From Amia ocellicauda (taxonomy: Eukaryota > Chordata > Actinopteri > Amiiformes > Amiidae), in the NCBI RefSeq assembly GCF_036373705.1, contig NC_089858.1, forward strand, positions 33,124,749 to 33,188,748: a stretch of 64,000 bases of DNA. Direction: 5' to 3'. The notes beneath the pieces are model-generated. The model saw only the letters and a program-made list of their open reading frames with translations, made no database searches and was not told the DNA's origin. Below, piece after piece: positions 1 to 11,221 of the stretch. A program made the position numbers and the translations under genes. Numbering within the stretch: position 1 is the first letter of the stretch; the number at the start of each line of letters is the position of its first letter.

Positions 1-29
1 GCCTGCACAAACTCACTGACAACATGTGT

Positions 30-112
30 GAGAGAGTGTGTGTGTGTGTGTGCGTGTGTGCGAGTGTGTGTGCGAGAGTATGTGTGTGTGCAAGTGTGAG
101 TGAGTGAGTAGT
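30..112. repeat. (GT)n-rich microsatellite
   Basis: Imperfect GT dinucleotide tract with GTGTGC and GTGAGT variants. No coding signal. Confidence 0.9.
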
Positions 113-1129
113 TTTGCCACTGTACATTTCTCTATTGTGTAAATATGACTGGTTTTCAACTCTACAGAGAGAAAGAAGGAAAAACAAATTTCACCAAAAT
201 CAAACTTTTTACAAAACAAATAAAAACCATGAATCAATCAGTAATACAAATGTCTGTGTGCTACACTCAGCGCGATCATGTCAATTAACACAGAAACAAA
301 CTCACTGCCAACCTTCACATCATGGTTGTCATCGGCTCCCTGGCACCCTCTGGCCTGAGGGGGGCAGCTCTGGCCTCGGTGCCGGCTCTGCTGCAGAGAC
401 ACAGTGGCCTGTGCGGCAGCTCTGCCTGAGACACAATCATTAACTCATGAAGGTCATCACGGTCACTAAACTGACAGGAAGAGCAGCGCAGGTCAAACTT
501 GCATATTAATCCTCCGGTTGTAAAAGTAAAACATAAGAATGATCCAGATCAGAACTGTAGGATGAACAAGAAGTGGTCTCCACCCCTCTGCCAGCAGGTC
601 ACTGTCTGTCAGCTGCTTTCGCACAAAATAATCGTAGTTAAGTCACAAACTTTCAACTCGGAAAGTCAGAAAACGAAGAAACAGACAACGGAGCCATAAA
701 GTACAAGCAATTAAAAAGTTTGAAACTTTGGCTTTGTGATGCATGAGCACCTTCCTTGCTCTCCCCCCTCTGTGCTCTTCACAAATCTGCACACTCAAGC
801 ACGGATGGATAGCTATAGATAGATCGATGGACAGATAGATAGACACACAGATAATCAAGCCAAGTGCTGCTCATTATTATTGATTGACTTACCCCCGTTA
901 CACCAGCACAGCCACACAGGCTCACCAAGCAGAGACAACAGCCTGTCCATCCTGCTGGGGGACGCACCAACAGCAGGGATAGCAGCGCAACACATCAGTG
1001 CCTGCCACACACTGAGAGGCAAACAGCACTCGGACACTGACACTGGGTATACAATGTAAAACGCCTGATAGATGTTAAATGTTTATCTAAAATCTAAAAT
1101 GCGTACTTTCTGTGATTATTGCTCCCATC

Positions 1130-1222
1130 GCCCTGTTCTTGATCACTGGATGTGTCTGGCAATGCTTTGGCAAAACTGATGTCAATTAATCATGCCAATA
1201 CAGCTTTACTGAATTTGAAATT
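1130..1222 (+). repeat. Interspersed repeat tail (ATGCCAATA-type), copy 1
   Basis: Ends in ATCATGCCAATACAGC followed by a TTTGAA-like tail. Clear relatives lie near 31828-31930, 35853-35890, 37262-37342, 39140-39250, 53440-53545 and 61008-61085 on the same strand, and near 17357-17400 and 36487-36535 on the opposite strand. The shared end is CCAATAAAGC plus (TTGAAT)-type repeats. This looks like the 3' tail of a retroposon; I cannot name the family. Confidence 0.6.
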
Positions 1223-2469
1223 GTCAGACGTACAGACATGACACCAGAGGGTTGTTACATATTCGTGTCAATTAGAAGGTGTGTTAATGTAACAGTGGGT
1301 ATTGTCCATGGGGGAAGAGGCGTGCCATGAGCAGACACTAACTGGGCCTGATCTCGGTCAGCAGGGTGGAGAGGCCCTGACACGGCTTCCCCCTGCGGGG
1401 AACCTGTCCTGCCAGCTGCCCACCTCACCCCTTACCCCAGAACATATTTTTAATGTGACCTTTAACCCCACAGTCCTGGCACCTCTCAATGACCAGCCTG
1501 CACACCAGAAGCAGCCCTTCTGCCCTTTGCTGCTGACTTGAGATTTAACATTTAGATTTAAACTAAACATGCATTAAGAAGCTAAATATATATTTTGTGA
1601 ATTGAGAGATTTAAGATTAAGTTAAATATTTATTTAAAAAGTAAATGTTTAGTTTGCAAAGTTCATATTTAGGATTTTGTTCAATATTCATTGAAACGGC
1701 ACATATTCATTTTTCAAAACGGAGGTTTAGCTTTTATTTAAGTATTTACTTAAATAGAAAAAAAAGTTAATTACTAAAACTGGAAAAACACATATGATTT
1801 AAGTTAAATTGTTTTACATTTGGTGCGTGTGGCTTTTGCACTGTCCCACCTGCCTGTATTTATTTATTATTATTATTATGCAATCTGATATTTATTTGTG
1901 CAATTTTCAGTTTCGCTACTAGCTATTTCAAACCCCGTCCATCCACTCTTCTGTCCCTTACTGTTGTTGTTGTTGTTGTTGTTGTTGTTTTAAAGACATG
2001 AAAACAGCACGTCTAGGAGCAACACCCTCCCCATCATAACAAGAGAAACCTCCCGGGAGAGCGCAGTAACAGCGCAGTAAAGTGCGTGCTGCCCCCCAGC
2101 GGCCATTTCTATCCAGTGTGACTGCAGGGCATAAACCGCACAAGTATCGAATATCAGGACTGTGATTGATTGAGACAGACACTGCACTGCACTACTTTGC
2201 GCTGGCCCTCAGCCGTGCACCGCGTCCTTTCTGCCATTGTACATTTCCTAGCGGCTGTCAGAATCATTCATTAACAAGCGCTTTTCCTGTGCGTCTGGTG
2301 ATCAGGAAAATCAAACTGCTATCCGATTATTATTATAAGCATTGCTATTATGGTGATTACTGTGTAGTCAACTGCTGCAGGACCCAGTGCCCCCAAAACA
2401 CTTCCAGACAGCCTGACACTTGATATCCGGGATTCAGTTCCCACGGCGGGGCCCTCTAGAGACCTGCAT

Positions 2470-2660
2470 CCACTCGCAGAGCACTCAGGGCTGATGACAT
2501 GTGCGTGTCTGGGTCTCTGTCTCTGCCGGGAAGCCGCACAGGCTCCTCCTCTCCCTGCCTCTCCCACGCCCTGGTCCCTCTCCGCCGCTGTGTGTTGAAG
2601 AGCTCCAGTGTGAGCAGAGAAACAGACGGACAGCACTGGCCGCTAAACTCTCCAACACAG
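2470..2660 (+). other. prnp: prnp predicted non-coding exon 1
   Basis: A GC-rich block ends in CCAACACAG followed by GTAGGC, a good splice donor at 2661. It lies 3 kb upstream of the prnp coding exon, whose acceptor (CTCTCCAG, AG at 5697-5698) opens just before the start codon. Vertebrate prion genes normally have one or two non-coding exons and a single coding exon, so this is the natural leader exon. The 5' limit is a guess because no TATA box or CCAAT box is clear. The intron would be 2661-5698. Confidence 0.5.
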
Positions 2661-3182
2661 GTAGGCTTTCTGTGTGATCCGCCCTTACCATTGACATGCC
2701 TGTAGCTTCTGTAACAATGTGAGAGCAGGTACAAAGGCAAACAAAACAACAGTTATTATTATTGGTCTGTCACCCACTGTGACGACATAGGCATTCATTA
2801 AACATGCATGTTTTGTTTTAGTTATTATGTAGCGGTGGGGAAAACTAGTATTCAACGGTGGGAGAATTACACGCAGGAGATGTGAGCGCAGGATAGGCGT
2901 TTTTGTGTGAGACAATACAGATCATAATGATAAAATAATAGTAGCAAGAGTGACTGTACCGGCTCCTGGTTATTCTACAAACATGCGCTTCATACAAACA
3001 TCGCTATATATCCGATCTAGGGCATTGCAAGTAGGGAATAATATAGACACAAGTGCGCAGCGCCATTTTAAGGACCTGTGTGCTTCATTTGCTGGCTGCC
3101 TTATTATAGCTTAGAGCCGGCCAGGGAGAAGGATAACGGGGCTTATTACACGCTTGTGGGCCTGACCGGACAACCGGGGATA

Positions 3183-3392
3183 AACAGGGCATTAGGCTTT
3201 GGGGCCGAGAGAAACTATATTGAATCTGTAGTCCTTGCATAGGAGGGTTAATGTCCCTGCACCTGCCAAAAGCATTTTAAAAACATCACATGAGCCGACC
3301 TTGATTAAACTGGGAGAGAGAGAGTTGACACACAGGGAGCGGCGGGTGTTGACCGTTACATAATAACGGTCTGCAGAAGCAACGAGACTACG
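3183..3392. other. Non-coding block A, similar to block B at 11.2 kb
   Basis: This block in prnp intron 1 shares ordered motifs with 11222-11436: GGTTAATG..CCTGCACC, TTTAAAA, a GAGAGAGAGAG run, a run reading GACACA..GGGAGCGGC, then GTTACA and CAACGAGA. Order and spacing agree over about 200 bp. It may be a conserved non-coding element copied with the prion-family genes, or simply an unrecognised interspersed repeat. Confidence 0.5.
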
Positions 3393-3412
3393 CGACGCGC
3401 AAGAGCCAGCGC

Positions 3413-3413
3413 T

Positions 3414-3463
<50 letters not shown>
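3413..3463. repeat. (ATT)n microsatellite
   Basis: About 17 uninterrupted ATT units in prnp intron 1. Confidence 0.95.
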
Positions 3464-3999
3464 GTCCAACTTGTTCAATTCTCGTCTGTTTCCGTTAGGG
3501 TTAACGCCATTGCTCAGTGCTTATCCGTTAGAACATTTTCGACTGGAAAATTGAAAAACCAACCAATACAAATCTGAAGGGAGGACGCACTGCTGCTCCC
3601 CGGCCAAGCTCTCAAGTTCTCAAAACGTCATTGCCTGAGATTTGTGACGTTCAAGAAAATGGGCTGGAGGCGTATATGTGTTGTGAGACTCCAGAGCTGT
3701 GGTTCCCCCGCCTCCAGAGAGGGGTGGGGAGTCATCAGAGGAATAAATAGGACTATTATGCTTATAGAAATTGAAAAAAATGTACCTTTTCGTTGATTTA
3801 TAGATTGAATTCAAATTCATTTAAAATATTTTTTCCCCATTTATCCACACATTCTACCATTCTACCACACACCTTCCCAATTAAATTGATACTCTAGATT
3901 TGTTTAGGAAATAATAATAATTTTAAAAATAGCTCAGGTGTAAGCGAAGACTCCAAGGAGCCAGAGTTGTTGAAAGGCACAGATTAGGGGATGGGCATA

Positions 4000-4435
4000 A
4001 AAAAATATCAAAGGCACATAGCAGCTACATACAGAGCCTGTACAAAGTCTACGCCTCCTTGAACTTTTTCACATTTTATTGTGTATGTGCCTCAGACTTT
4101 CATGCTTTTAAATTAGGATTTACATTTTCTATTTGATTTAGGGCAGGGCTCTGAATAGGACTTTTCTATACTTTGCTCAATTCATTTTTCCTTCTATCCT
4201 GACAAGTGCCCCAGTCCCTGCCGATGAGCAACATTGTCATAACGTGATGCTGTACCACCATGCTTCCCAGAAGGAATGGTGTTCTTTGACCAGTCTTGAC
4301 CAGCTCTTGCAAAGTTGCCAATTGACCTCTTGATAGCCTCTCTGATCGGGTTCAGTCTTGCTCGGTCATCCAGTTTGGAGGGAAAGTCTTGGTGGTGCCA
4401 CATACACCTTCCACTTCTTAATAATCATCTTGACT
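4000..4435. mobile_element. Degenerate interspersed repeat, probably DNA-transposon derived
   Basis: The stretch with AAGTGCCCCAGTCCC, CTTGCTCGGTCATCCAG and GGTGGTGCCA resembles sequence I know as widely repeated in fish genomes, but it is too degraded to classify. No open frame of useful length remains. It lies in prnp intron 1. Confidence 0.4.
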
Positions 4436-4668
4436 GGATAATTGGAGATAATAATACATTCAATTATATTAAAAAAAAAATTCCCACTTGAACCTCAAGC
4501 TTTCTGTAAGCTGAACAATTTAAAAAGACAGTGGGGCCCCAGAGAAGGACAGGCCTCAGATAAAGGATTATAATGTTGATGATAATAATAATACAAAAAT
4601 GCCTATTATTTTATAGTTGGTTTTCAGTGGAATGCTTGTTGTCCCAAGCTGGATACAAGTCAAATTTC

Positions 4669-5365
4669 TAGGGATGTGACGGGCTGACAGAAATACGCAT
4701 CTGTCAAATGCAGATTTTAAAGCATTAAATCCGTCAAATGCGGATGCAGGGTGTGGACATAGTGTATTTAGTTGTAGGTTGAGGGGCATTTGGTATTTGC
4801 CAGTATTACTGTAAAATCAGTTTGCTGCAGTTTTTATATATATATATACAAAAAATTAACACATTTTATTTAAATGCTGTAAATGTGAAATAGAGCTGAA
4901 AAAACATCAGCTCATAGTCCTAACATTGAATGAAATGGAGTACTTTTATTACTATTATTTCACTGTTCAAATTAACAATTGCGTGAGTTTTCAGACATTT
5001 TGAATGAACTGTTCAGATGCAAAAGTTACAATTTGCCGCTCCGCTCGGCTCCACTTCACCCCTGTGTCAGAGGTGGAGTGCCACCTTAACGGATTAACCG
5101 GAGCGGCGCTCTGGTCTGGTGTGCTTTACAGCATTACAGCCCTATCCGTAACAATCGCATCATCCCTTCTCTCTGTAAAACAATATCTGGGACGTACTGA
5201 GTGAATGAGCGGACTGACTTCATGCATGTGCGTGTTGCAATGGTAGCCAAAAATATTTTTGCTACAAATTCGAATTTGTTTGGTTTAGTATTCAATGGAG
5301 TTCAGATTTGTTAAACATGTGCGAAGTTCGACATCTGCGAGTGTGCGAACTTCGTCACACCACTA
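4669..5365. mobile_element. Non-autonomous hAT-like element with 8-bp TSD
   Basis: The 697-bp block starts TAGGGATGTGACG and ends CGTCACACCACTA, an imperfect terminal inverted repeat. It is flanked by identical 8-bp copies of CAAATTTC at 4661-4668 and 5366-5373. An 8-bp duplication and TAG-type ends are typical of hAT elements. The interior has no transposase; a 66-codon open frame at 5004-5204 shows no recognisable motif. It sits inside prnp intron 1, so it is removed by splicing. Confidence 0.85.
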
Positions 5366-5394
5366 CAAATTTCCCAACACACCCAACCAACCAA

Positions 5395-5649
5395 CACACG
5401 CACACGCACGCACGCCTCTAAAGGTCAGTGTGCTCAGTCTGTCTGCAGTGTGCATTGTCCTCATTCAGTCTTTTAACAGTATGTTCAGTGTTCGCACACA
5501 CTGGCACGCATGTAATCACACACACACTTGCATTCACACACTTACATACATGCACACCCTGGCGCTCAGGCACACGCACACATGCGCACTGACACACATG
5601 CTCGCACACACTGACACGCACACTTGCACACACGCACACACGCACACAT
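5395..5649. repeat. CA-rich repeat next to the prnp acceptor
   Basis: Imperfect CACACA/CACGCA tract about 50-300 bp upstream of the prnp coding-exon acceptor. It opens frames on both strands that are repeat translations, not genes. Confidence 0.9.
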
Positions 5650-5714
5650 AATATACATCAGTTAATGTGTCTCTCCCCTTGTCTTCTCCTCTCTCCAGGT
5701 CAGTGAGTATTGCG

Positions 5715-7331
5715 ATGGGCAGTTCTGTGCTTCAGCTGGCCGTGGCCGCTCTGGCCCTCCTGCTGGTGCTGCAGTGTGACCCCACTTGGGGTAAGGGAGG
5801 GCGTGGGGGAGGCGGGGGCTTAGGGGGCTCCAAGTCCATTGGGAGCAAGATTTCGAGCTGGGGCAAAAGCAAGACCGGCGGCAGCACCAACAAGGGCAAG
5901 ACACCAACAGGAACAGGCAACAGGAACACCAATCCCGGTAGCTACCCCAAACAGCAGAACCCAGCCGGAGGGGGGTACCCCCCTCAGTACCCAGCCGGAG
6001 GGGGTTACCCCAACCAGAACCCAGCCGGAGGGGGGTACCCCCCTCAGTACCCAGCCGGAGGGGGTTACCCCAACCAGAACCCAGCCGGAGGGGGGTACCC
6101 CCCTCAGTACCCAGGCCGAGGAGGGGTGAACCCTGCAGGGTACCCCAACCAGAACCCAGGTGGAGCGGCATACCCCCCTCAGAACCCAGGCGGAGCGGCA
6201 TACCCCCCTCAGTACCCAGCTGGAGGGGGGTACCCCAACCAGTACCCAGGCCGAGGAGGGTACCCCAACCAGTACCCAGCCGGAGGAGGGTACCCCAACC
6301 AGTACCCAGCCGGAGGAGGGTACCCCAACCAGTACCCAGCCGGAGGAGGTTACCCCAACCAGTACCCAGGCCGAGGAGGGGGTTACCCTAATCAGTACCC
6401 AGGTGCAGGGGGAGGGTACGGACAGCCAGCCGGTTATCCTAACTGGGGTGGAGGAGGGTACCCCAATAACCAGTTCCCCAGCCCACGATTCGGGGGGTAT
6501 GGCATGGGGGGCGGGGGCTTGTCGCCCTTCGCACGCTCAGTGGGGGGCCCGTCCAAGAATTCAATGGGCTTCGGAAAGAAGGCAGCACTGGCAGCAGGGG
6601 CGGGCGCAGTGGCAGGCATGGCACTGGGCTATGGGTTGGGCCGCTTCCCCCGGCCACACTTCCAGTTCCACAGCCCCGAGGAGGAGCACTATTACAACCG
6701 CTACATGTGGCGGCGTTACGGATCGCGCTCCACTGATGAAAATGACTACGGCCGCGACTACCACTACCGTACCCCCCCTGAGACCTATGACACCTACATG
6801 GACAAGTGCGTCCAGAGGGATGACCTGCTGCCCATGCCCAAGCCTGGCGCAGACATCGGGGCTGACCCTGGCACTAACCCTGGCACTGACCCCGGCACTG
6901 ACCGCAGCATCATTAGAGACCAGCCAGCCAACATCAACACCAACAACAACACCAACAACAACACTGATGTCGCCCAGGGGTCACCTGTCAACAACACCCA
7001 AGCCGCCTCCATCTCCCTCTCCTCTTCCAGCCAGGGCAAGATCCAAGACCCCCCAGCAGGCCCTGCACCAGGTGGGGGGCAGAAAGAGGAGGACGACGAC
7101 ATTGTGAGCATCATGGAGATCGGGTACCCGGAGCTGATTGAGCAGTTGAAGGTGCGTCGCTGTGTGGAGCTCTACCTGGTCTACTCTGAGCGCTACCTGG
7201 AGAAGAACCCCGCACCCCAGAGCGGACGCATGGGCAACAACGACGCTGCCGCCCCACAGCTGTGTCAGGGGCTGCTACTTCTGGTCACCACCTCTGCGCT
7301 GCTCCTGACCAGCACTCTGATGGTGCACTGA
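5715..7331 (+). CDS. prnp: Prion protein (fish PrP), single coding exon
   Basis: GPI-anchored cell-surface glycoprotein of the prion family, 538 aa; the exact normal role of fish PrP is unsettled. The start chosen is the ATG 17 bases after the acceptor at 5697-5698, because it opens a signal peptide (MGSSVLQLAVAALALLLV). In order: signal peptide about 1-25; Gly/Lys-rich basic stretch; Gly-Pro-Tyr repeats about 79-250; the family's hydrophobic core (AALAAGAGAVAG then GYGLG) about 290-310; a Tyr/Arg-rich start of the globular part (HYYNRYMWRRYG); Cys365 and Cys483, the probable disulphide pair; sequons at N411, N415 and N426; and a hydrophobic C-terminal tail about 515-538 that fits a GPI signal. 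Mammalian PrP is about 250 aa, so this is the long fish form. The Cys-to-Cys distance (118) is much longer than in mammals because of an insert with DPGT repeats and Asn/Thr runs. The reading frame is intact. Confidence 0.95.
   Translation: MGSSVLQLAVAALALLLVLQCDPTWGKGGRGGGGGLGGSKSIGSKISSWGKSKTGGSTNKGKTPTGTGNRNTNPGSYPKQQNPAGGGYPPQYPAGGGYPNQNPAGGGYPPQYPAGGGYPNQNPAGGGYPPQYPGRGGVNPAGYPNQNPGGAAYPPQNPGGAAYPPQYPAGGGYPNQYPGRGGYPNQYPAGGGYPNQYPAGGGYPNQYPAGGGYPNQYPGRGGGYPNQYPGAGGGYGQPAGYPNWGGGGYPNNQFPSPRFGGYGMGGGGLSPFARSVGGPSKNSMGFGKKAALAAGAGAVAGMALGYGLGRFPRPHFQFHSPEEEHYYNRYMWRRYGSRSTDENDYGRDYHYRTPPETYDTYMDKCVQRDDLLPMPKPGADIGADPGTNPGTDPGTDRSIIRDQPANINTNNNTNNNTDVAQGSPVNNTQAASISLSSSSQGKIQDPPAGPAPGGGQKEEDDDIVSIMEIGYPELIEQLKVRRCVELYLVYSERYLEKNPAPQSGRMGNNDAAAPQLCQGLLLLVTTSALLLTSTLMVH
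5951..6432 (+). repeat. prnp: Coding tandem repeats in prnp (30- and 60-bp units)
   Basis: Encodes alternating YPPQYPAGGG and YPNQNPAGGG decapeptides. Positions 5951-6110 are near-identical 60-bp units; downstream units vary at GRGG, AAYPPQ and PNQYPAGGG. Near identity at DNA level, including third positions, points to recent unequal exchange, so copy number may differ between individuals. Confidence 0.9.
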
Positions 7332-9790
7332 CTGGGATAAGGGACAGGGACAGGGACTGATACAGGGCACTGGGGACAGGGACAGGGAGTCTGCGGATTA
7401 CATTTTCTTTGGTCTCCTCACGGCATGGTGTTGCAGGTGAGGTGAATACAGATAGACATAAAGACACTAATTGACTGCTGGGGGAGGGGCTTCCAGCTGC
7501 TCTGGTGGGCTATGGAGGACATGTCCAGCCTCAGACCAGTCACCCCTCTCTCACAGTCCACGCAGTATGGGAGGGAGGGGGTGGGTGGGGTGGGGCAGTG
7601 GGGGGGGAGGGAGGGTTGAGACAAATGCTGCATTCTTTGCTCTGTGCTCTGTACACTGAGAGCCCTGACTGTACCAGCTGGAGTCTCCGGCCTGTAGCTG
7701 CCTGAGGCACGGAGGCTCCCGCTGCTATGACGATGGGCTCAGACACTTGACCCGAGCCGTTAGAACACACTGCCCTGACAGCGTGTGCATAATTATTAGG
7801 AAGTCGGTATTCTAAATATTTATTATTTCCAAGCATGGTTTTCCTGCAAACCATGTCAACCTAAATAATGAGTGGGTAGAATCATTTTGAGGTGATATAA
7901 TTGCTTCATGAAAGAGGGTGGGGCTTAAAGTGATAAATACCTCATATTCAGGTGTGCATAATTATTAGGCAGCTTTTTCACCACAGGTAAAATTGGCAGA
8001 AAAAAGGATCTAATTGATGCTGAAAAGAAAAAAAATGTAAAATGCTGATCAGAAGGATGCAAAACCTTTGACATGTTCAAACTATTGAGTTGTGATCACT
8101 GCACAATCAAACGCTTTGTAAGTAATAGTCACAAAAAGAAGTTAGCAGCATTGAAGAGGACCGTGATATTTATGCAGGACAACGCTCCATCGCGTGCGTC
8201 TAAGTACTCCATTGCTTGGCTAGCTAGAACAGGCTTCAAAAATGAGAGTAATTGAAAAGAAGGGTGGGTGGCTTTATTGGCAAATGGACTGCACAGAATC
8301 AATATGAAAGGCCCAACACTGTTATTTGTTAAGTTTTATGTTATTTTATATTTATTATTTGTTAAACATACTTGTACGTTTATTACATTTTAAAGTAAGT
8401 GTAGAAATAATAATTTGTAATTTAGTTGCCTAATAATTATGCACACTAAGATTTGAGGAAATTCTTGTATTTCCCCGAGAAAGACAAATCTCACTTTTTC
8501 TTTCTAAAACATTCAGTTTTGATGCAAAATAAAGTTTTGGCTTCAATGATGGCATTGAATCTCTCCAATGGTTGAAATCATCTTGAAGAATAATAATTGC
8601 CTAATAAATCTGCACACGCTGTATAAAACGGGTTCCCGAGGTATGTGTATACTCGCATATATAAATCCTTATAATTAGCATTAATGTTATTGCTTAACAT
8701 GATTGGAATATCTAGGCGGCTGCATCCTGCTGAAGTAAAAGGCTTTGTACTATTTATACACTGATTTATAAATATTTATACTCACTCTCAAATCTGCATC
8801 TTGCTGTTGAACTGGAGAAGCTGAGGTCCTCCTCCACAGTGAGAGTACAAAAACCACCGAGTTACACACCTGTTCCCCAGACACTCGCACGCACACAGAC
8901 ACACACTCCCAGAGACACTCACACATGCACACTGCCCCGTCCTGCCCCAGCTCCTCCAGGCTACAGCACATGCATGCAACGTGGATCATGTTGCACTTTA
9001 AAGATTTGTGTTTTTTTGCTTTGTTTGTATGTTTTTGATGAGAATGTAGTGCTCACACTGATACAATTACGATTGTTGTCGAATCTGAGAGGTGTGTGTG
9101 TGGGGGCTGTATTGTTCAGGGAATGAAAATCTGTACAACAATGTTAAAAGGATAAAAAAAAAAACTAAAAACATCCACACAGGTTGTATGCTGCATGAAA
9201 ATAAACAGGAATCTGTAATTTTAATACCAGAACCCTGAAACTCATCATCAACCCCAATACAAAAACGCATGTCACTGAATTTGCACTGCACACGTACCAG
9301 ATTTACTGTATAAAGCACCATCACAGCTACACAGGCGACTACAGGAGAACAACGCACACAGCGTGATGTACGTACACATCATAACCCAACAGGAATAAGA
9401 CAGTTAAAAAGAAGAAGCTAAAAAGGTTGATGGAATAACTTTGAAATCGATCAGTGAGTCAAGTTGGGATATCATGAGCTTGGGGGTGTGGCAGGAAGTG
9501 GTCCACACGTTCCCCTCTGAGGCCCTGTAGTTACAGTAGCCCCCACTACCACACCTCAACCACTTAACCAAGTCACATTCCTCCCAGTGCATGAGTCACC
9601 CTGTAACGCCGGGACCCCTGTCGTATGCATTACTGAATGATGCACACACTGCTGCTCTCCTTCCACACAGATGTATTCTGAAACGAGTGTGATCAGTCCA
9701 TGTGTTTCTGTTGTTTTGCATTGCTGTGTATGAGATGAAATGTAACGTGTGCTTGGAATGCACAATCAATAAATACATGATTAATTACAT
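7332..9790 (+). other. prnp: prnp 3'UTR and downstream sequence
   Basis: No further gene is visible. Candidate poly(A) signals AATAAA lie at 9200-9205 and 9768-9773; an earlier AATAAA near 8527 is inside the Tc1-like element. Teleost PrP messages usually have long 3'UTRs, so the transcript may run through the transposon. The true end is not decidable from sequence. Confidence 0.45.
7778..8622 (+). mobile_element. Tc1/mariner-like element with IR/DR ends, inactive
   Basis: Outer ends pair as inverted repeats: ACAGCGTGTGCATAATTATT at 7778 and its complement ending at 8622. A second pair with the same core (GTGTGCATAATTATTAGGC) lies inside, at 7952-7972 and 8425-8447, each about 174 bp from its end. 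This is the inverted-repeat/direct-repeat pattern of Sleeping Beauty-type Tc1 elements. The interior keeps only a scrap of transposase on the + strand (8073-8255) with QDNAPSRASKYS and WLARTGFK, matching the catalytic-domain region. 845 bp is about half of an intact element, so it is internally deleted and dead. Confidence 0.85.
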
Positions 9791-9799
9791 ACATCCTGA

Positions 9800-11220
9800 C
9801 TCATATATTTAGTAGTGCTGCACAAAAATAATATTCCACTGTTGAAATTGAGTTTTCTGGGAGGGTTTGGGGTACAGAATGCCTGATATGACACACAGAC
9901 GGACGGACACACTGACTGCAGCGCAGCAACTCCTGCCAGGGGGGGTAGTCTGCCAGACTGCTCTGTGCTAGTGTCGACCATGCAGTCAGCATCTTTTCAG
10001 TGGGCTGTGGCATCATGGAAACACAGATTGTGGCAACCTGTGCAAACACTGGGGCTGAGCAGACAGAGACACTGTCAGCAGCACATATTACAGAATAAAG
10101 TAGATGCACATCCACCTTGTGAGTGACAACGGAGAGTCATAGCCCATAGGTACATTCAGGGAAGTGGTGATACTACAGTATGTAGCTTAGTATGAGTAGT
10201 GTTTGTAGGTTACAATCTGTTCCTGTATGTCATTAAAGTGTCATGGAGTATGCTACATTTTACTGTTTTTAACATAGTTTACCATACCACACAAGTTTAT
10301 TTCCACAGTATACCACTCAACACTTTACTGTCATTTTACCACAGTACATCACACCACACTTCGTGATTTTACCACAGTTACACCATACTTTACTGTAATA
10401 ACAATCCCACTCGTTGTCTTTTTTTTAGGAGCGGTCACCATCTATTGCAACCAAACCAGGTCCCACTGTTGATGTGTGCTCATTAATATTCATAAAGCGG
10501 ACAACTAGCGAACCACCGAAGAAAAGGTGTTCTTGTCAGGTCAACTGAAAATAATGGTTCATTAAAATAATTACGTGTATAAGTTAAGGAGGGGTTTCTC
10601 TAACACAATCCAGGGGAAACGTGTTAAAGAATGCAATTGTTTTTAAAAGAGAAAGCTTGGAATATGAAATGACTGAAATGAAATGGTTTACCATTATATC
10701 GCTAGGAACAGAAAAGCAAATCCCATAATGCACCGCTTCCACAAAGGTTAAATGAAAGTGGGAGTTGATAAGATCTTGTTTAGATAGTGGGTTGTGGGAA
10801 GCTGTGCAGGAGATTAAACAGCAAACCCGTAATGGCAGTGTTTACACTAGCAATTCAATGACAGGAAAAACACACAGGCCTGTGTTGCTACATGTACTGC
10901 AGCTTTGAATGACTTTCCCACTCAAACACATTCATTAATTCTCAAAGGGCAACACTCCCTCTCTCAGTCTCACGCACTCTTCCCTGTTATCTGACAGACA
11001 GGTATTCTGCAGAGGCTGCACAGTGGGATACACCGAGTAATTAAACACACTCCATGCCCACTGGAAACAATGGTCGCACTACACCTAAAGCAAATCAAGG
11101 ACAGTAATTTACTTTCTTTATATGATATATATTAGCTACCAATGGTTACTGTAACATTTAGATGAATTAATTATGCTCCCATTAACATTTTTATTCTCCA
11201 AATCTTTAAACTATACTGTC
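9800..11220. other. Intergenic, prnp-sprn interval
   Basis: No gene found. 10150-10400 has loosely repeated TTTACCACAGTATACCA-like phrases. 10430-10560 is less repetitive than its surroundings and could be conserved non-coding sequence, but nothing in it is recognisable. Confidence 0.5.
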
Positions 11221-11221
11221 C

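Larger units (their letters stand above)
1..2450. other. Intergenic stretch upstream of prnp, no assignable gene
   Basis: I see no convincing gene. A GC-rich patch at 300-440 is open in all three frames of the - strand after an acceptor-like TGTCTCAG, so it might be a terminal exon of a neighbouring gene, but no family is recognisable. The rest is AT-rich, with a (GTT)n tract at 1964-1989 and one copy of the AATAAAGC-tailed interspersed family near 1130-1222. Confidence 0.5.

Noticed and set aside
300-440. Possible terminal exon on the - strand
   Set aside because: An acceptor-like sequence precedes it, but all three frames are open and none matches a family I know, so it is not called as a gene.
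5662-6201. 179-codon antisense frame over the prnp repeats
   Set aside because: It is the complement of the GGY-P repeats; no start context or independent motif.
6160-7107. 315-codon open frame overlapping prnp in another + frame
   Set aside because: The GC-rich coding repeats keep alternative frames open; composition is a shifted copy of the PrP repeats. An overlapping prion frame has been proposed in mammals, but nothing here supports translation.
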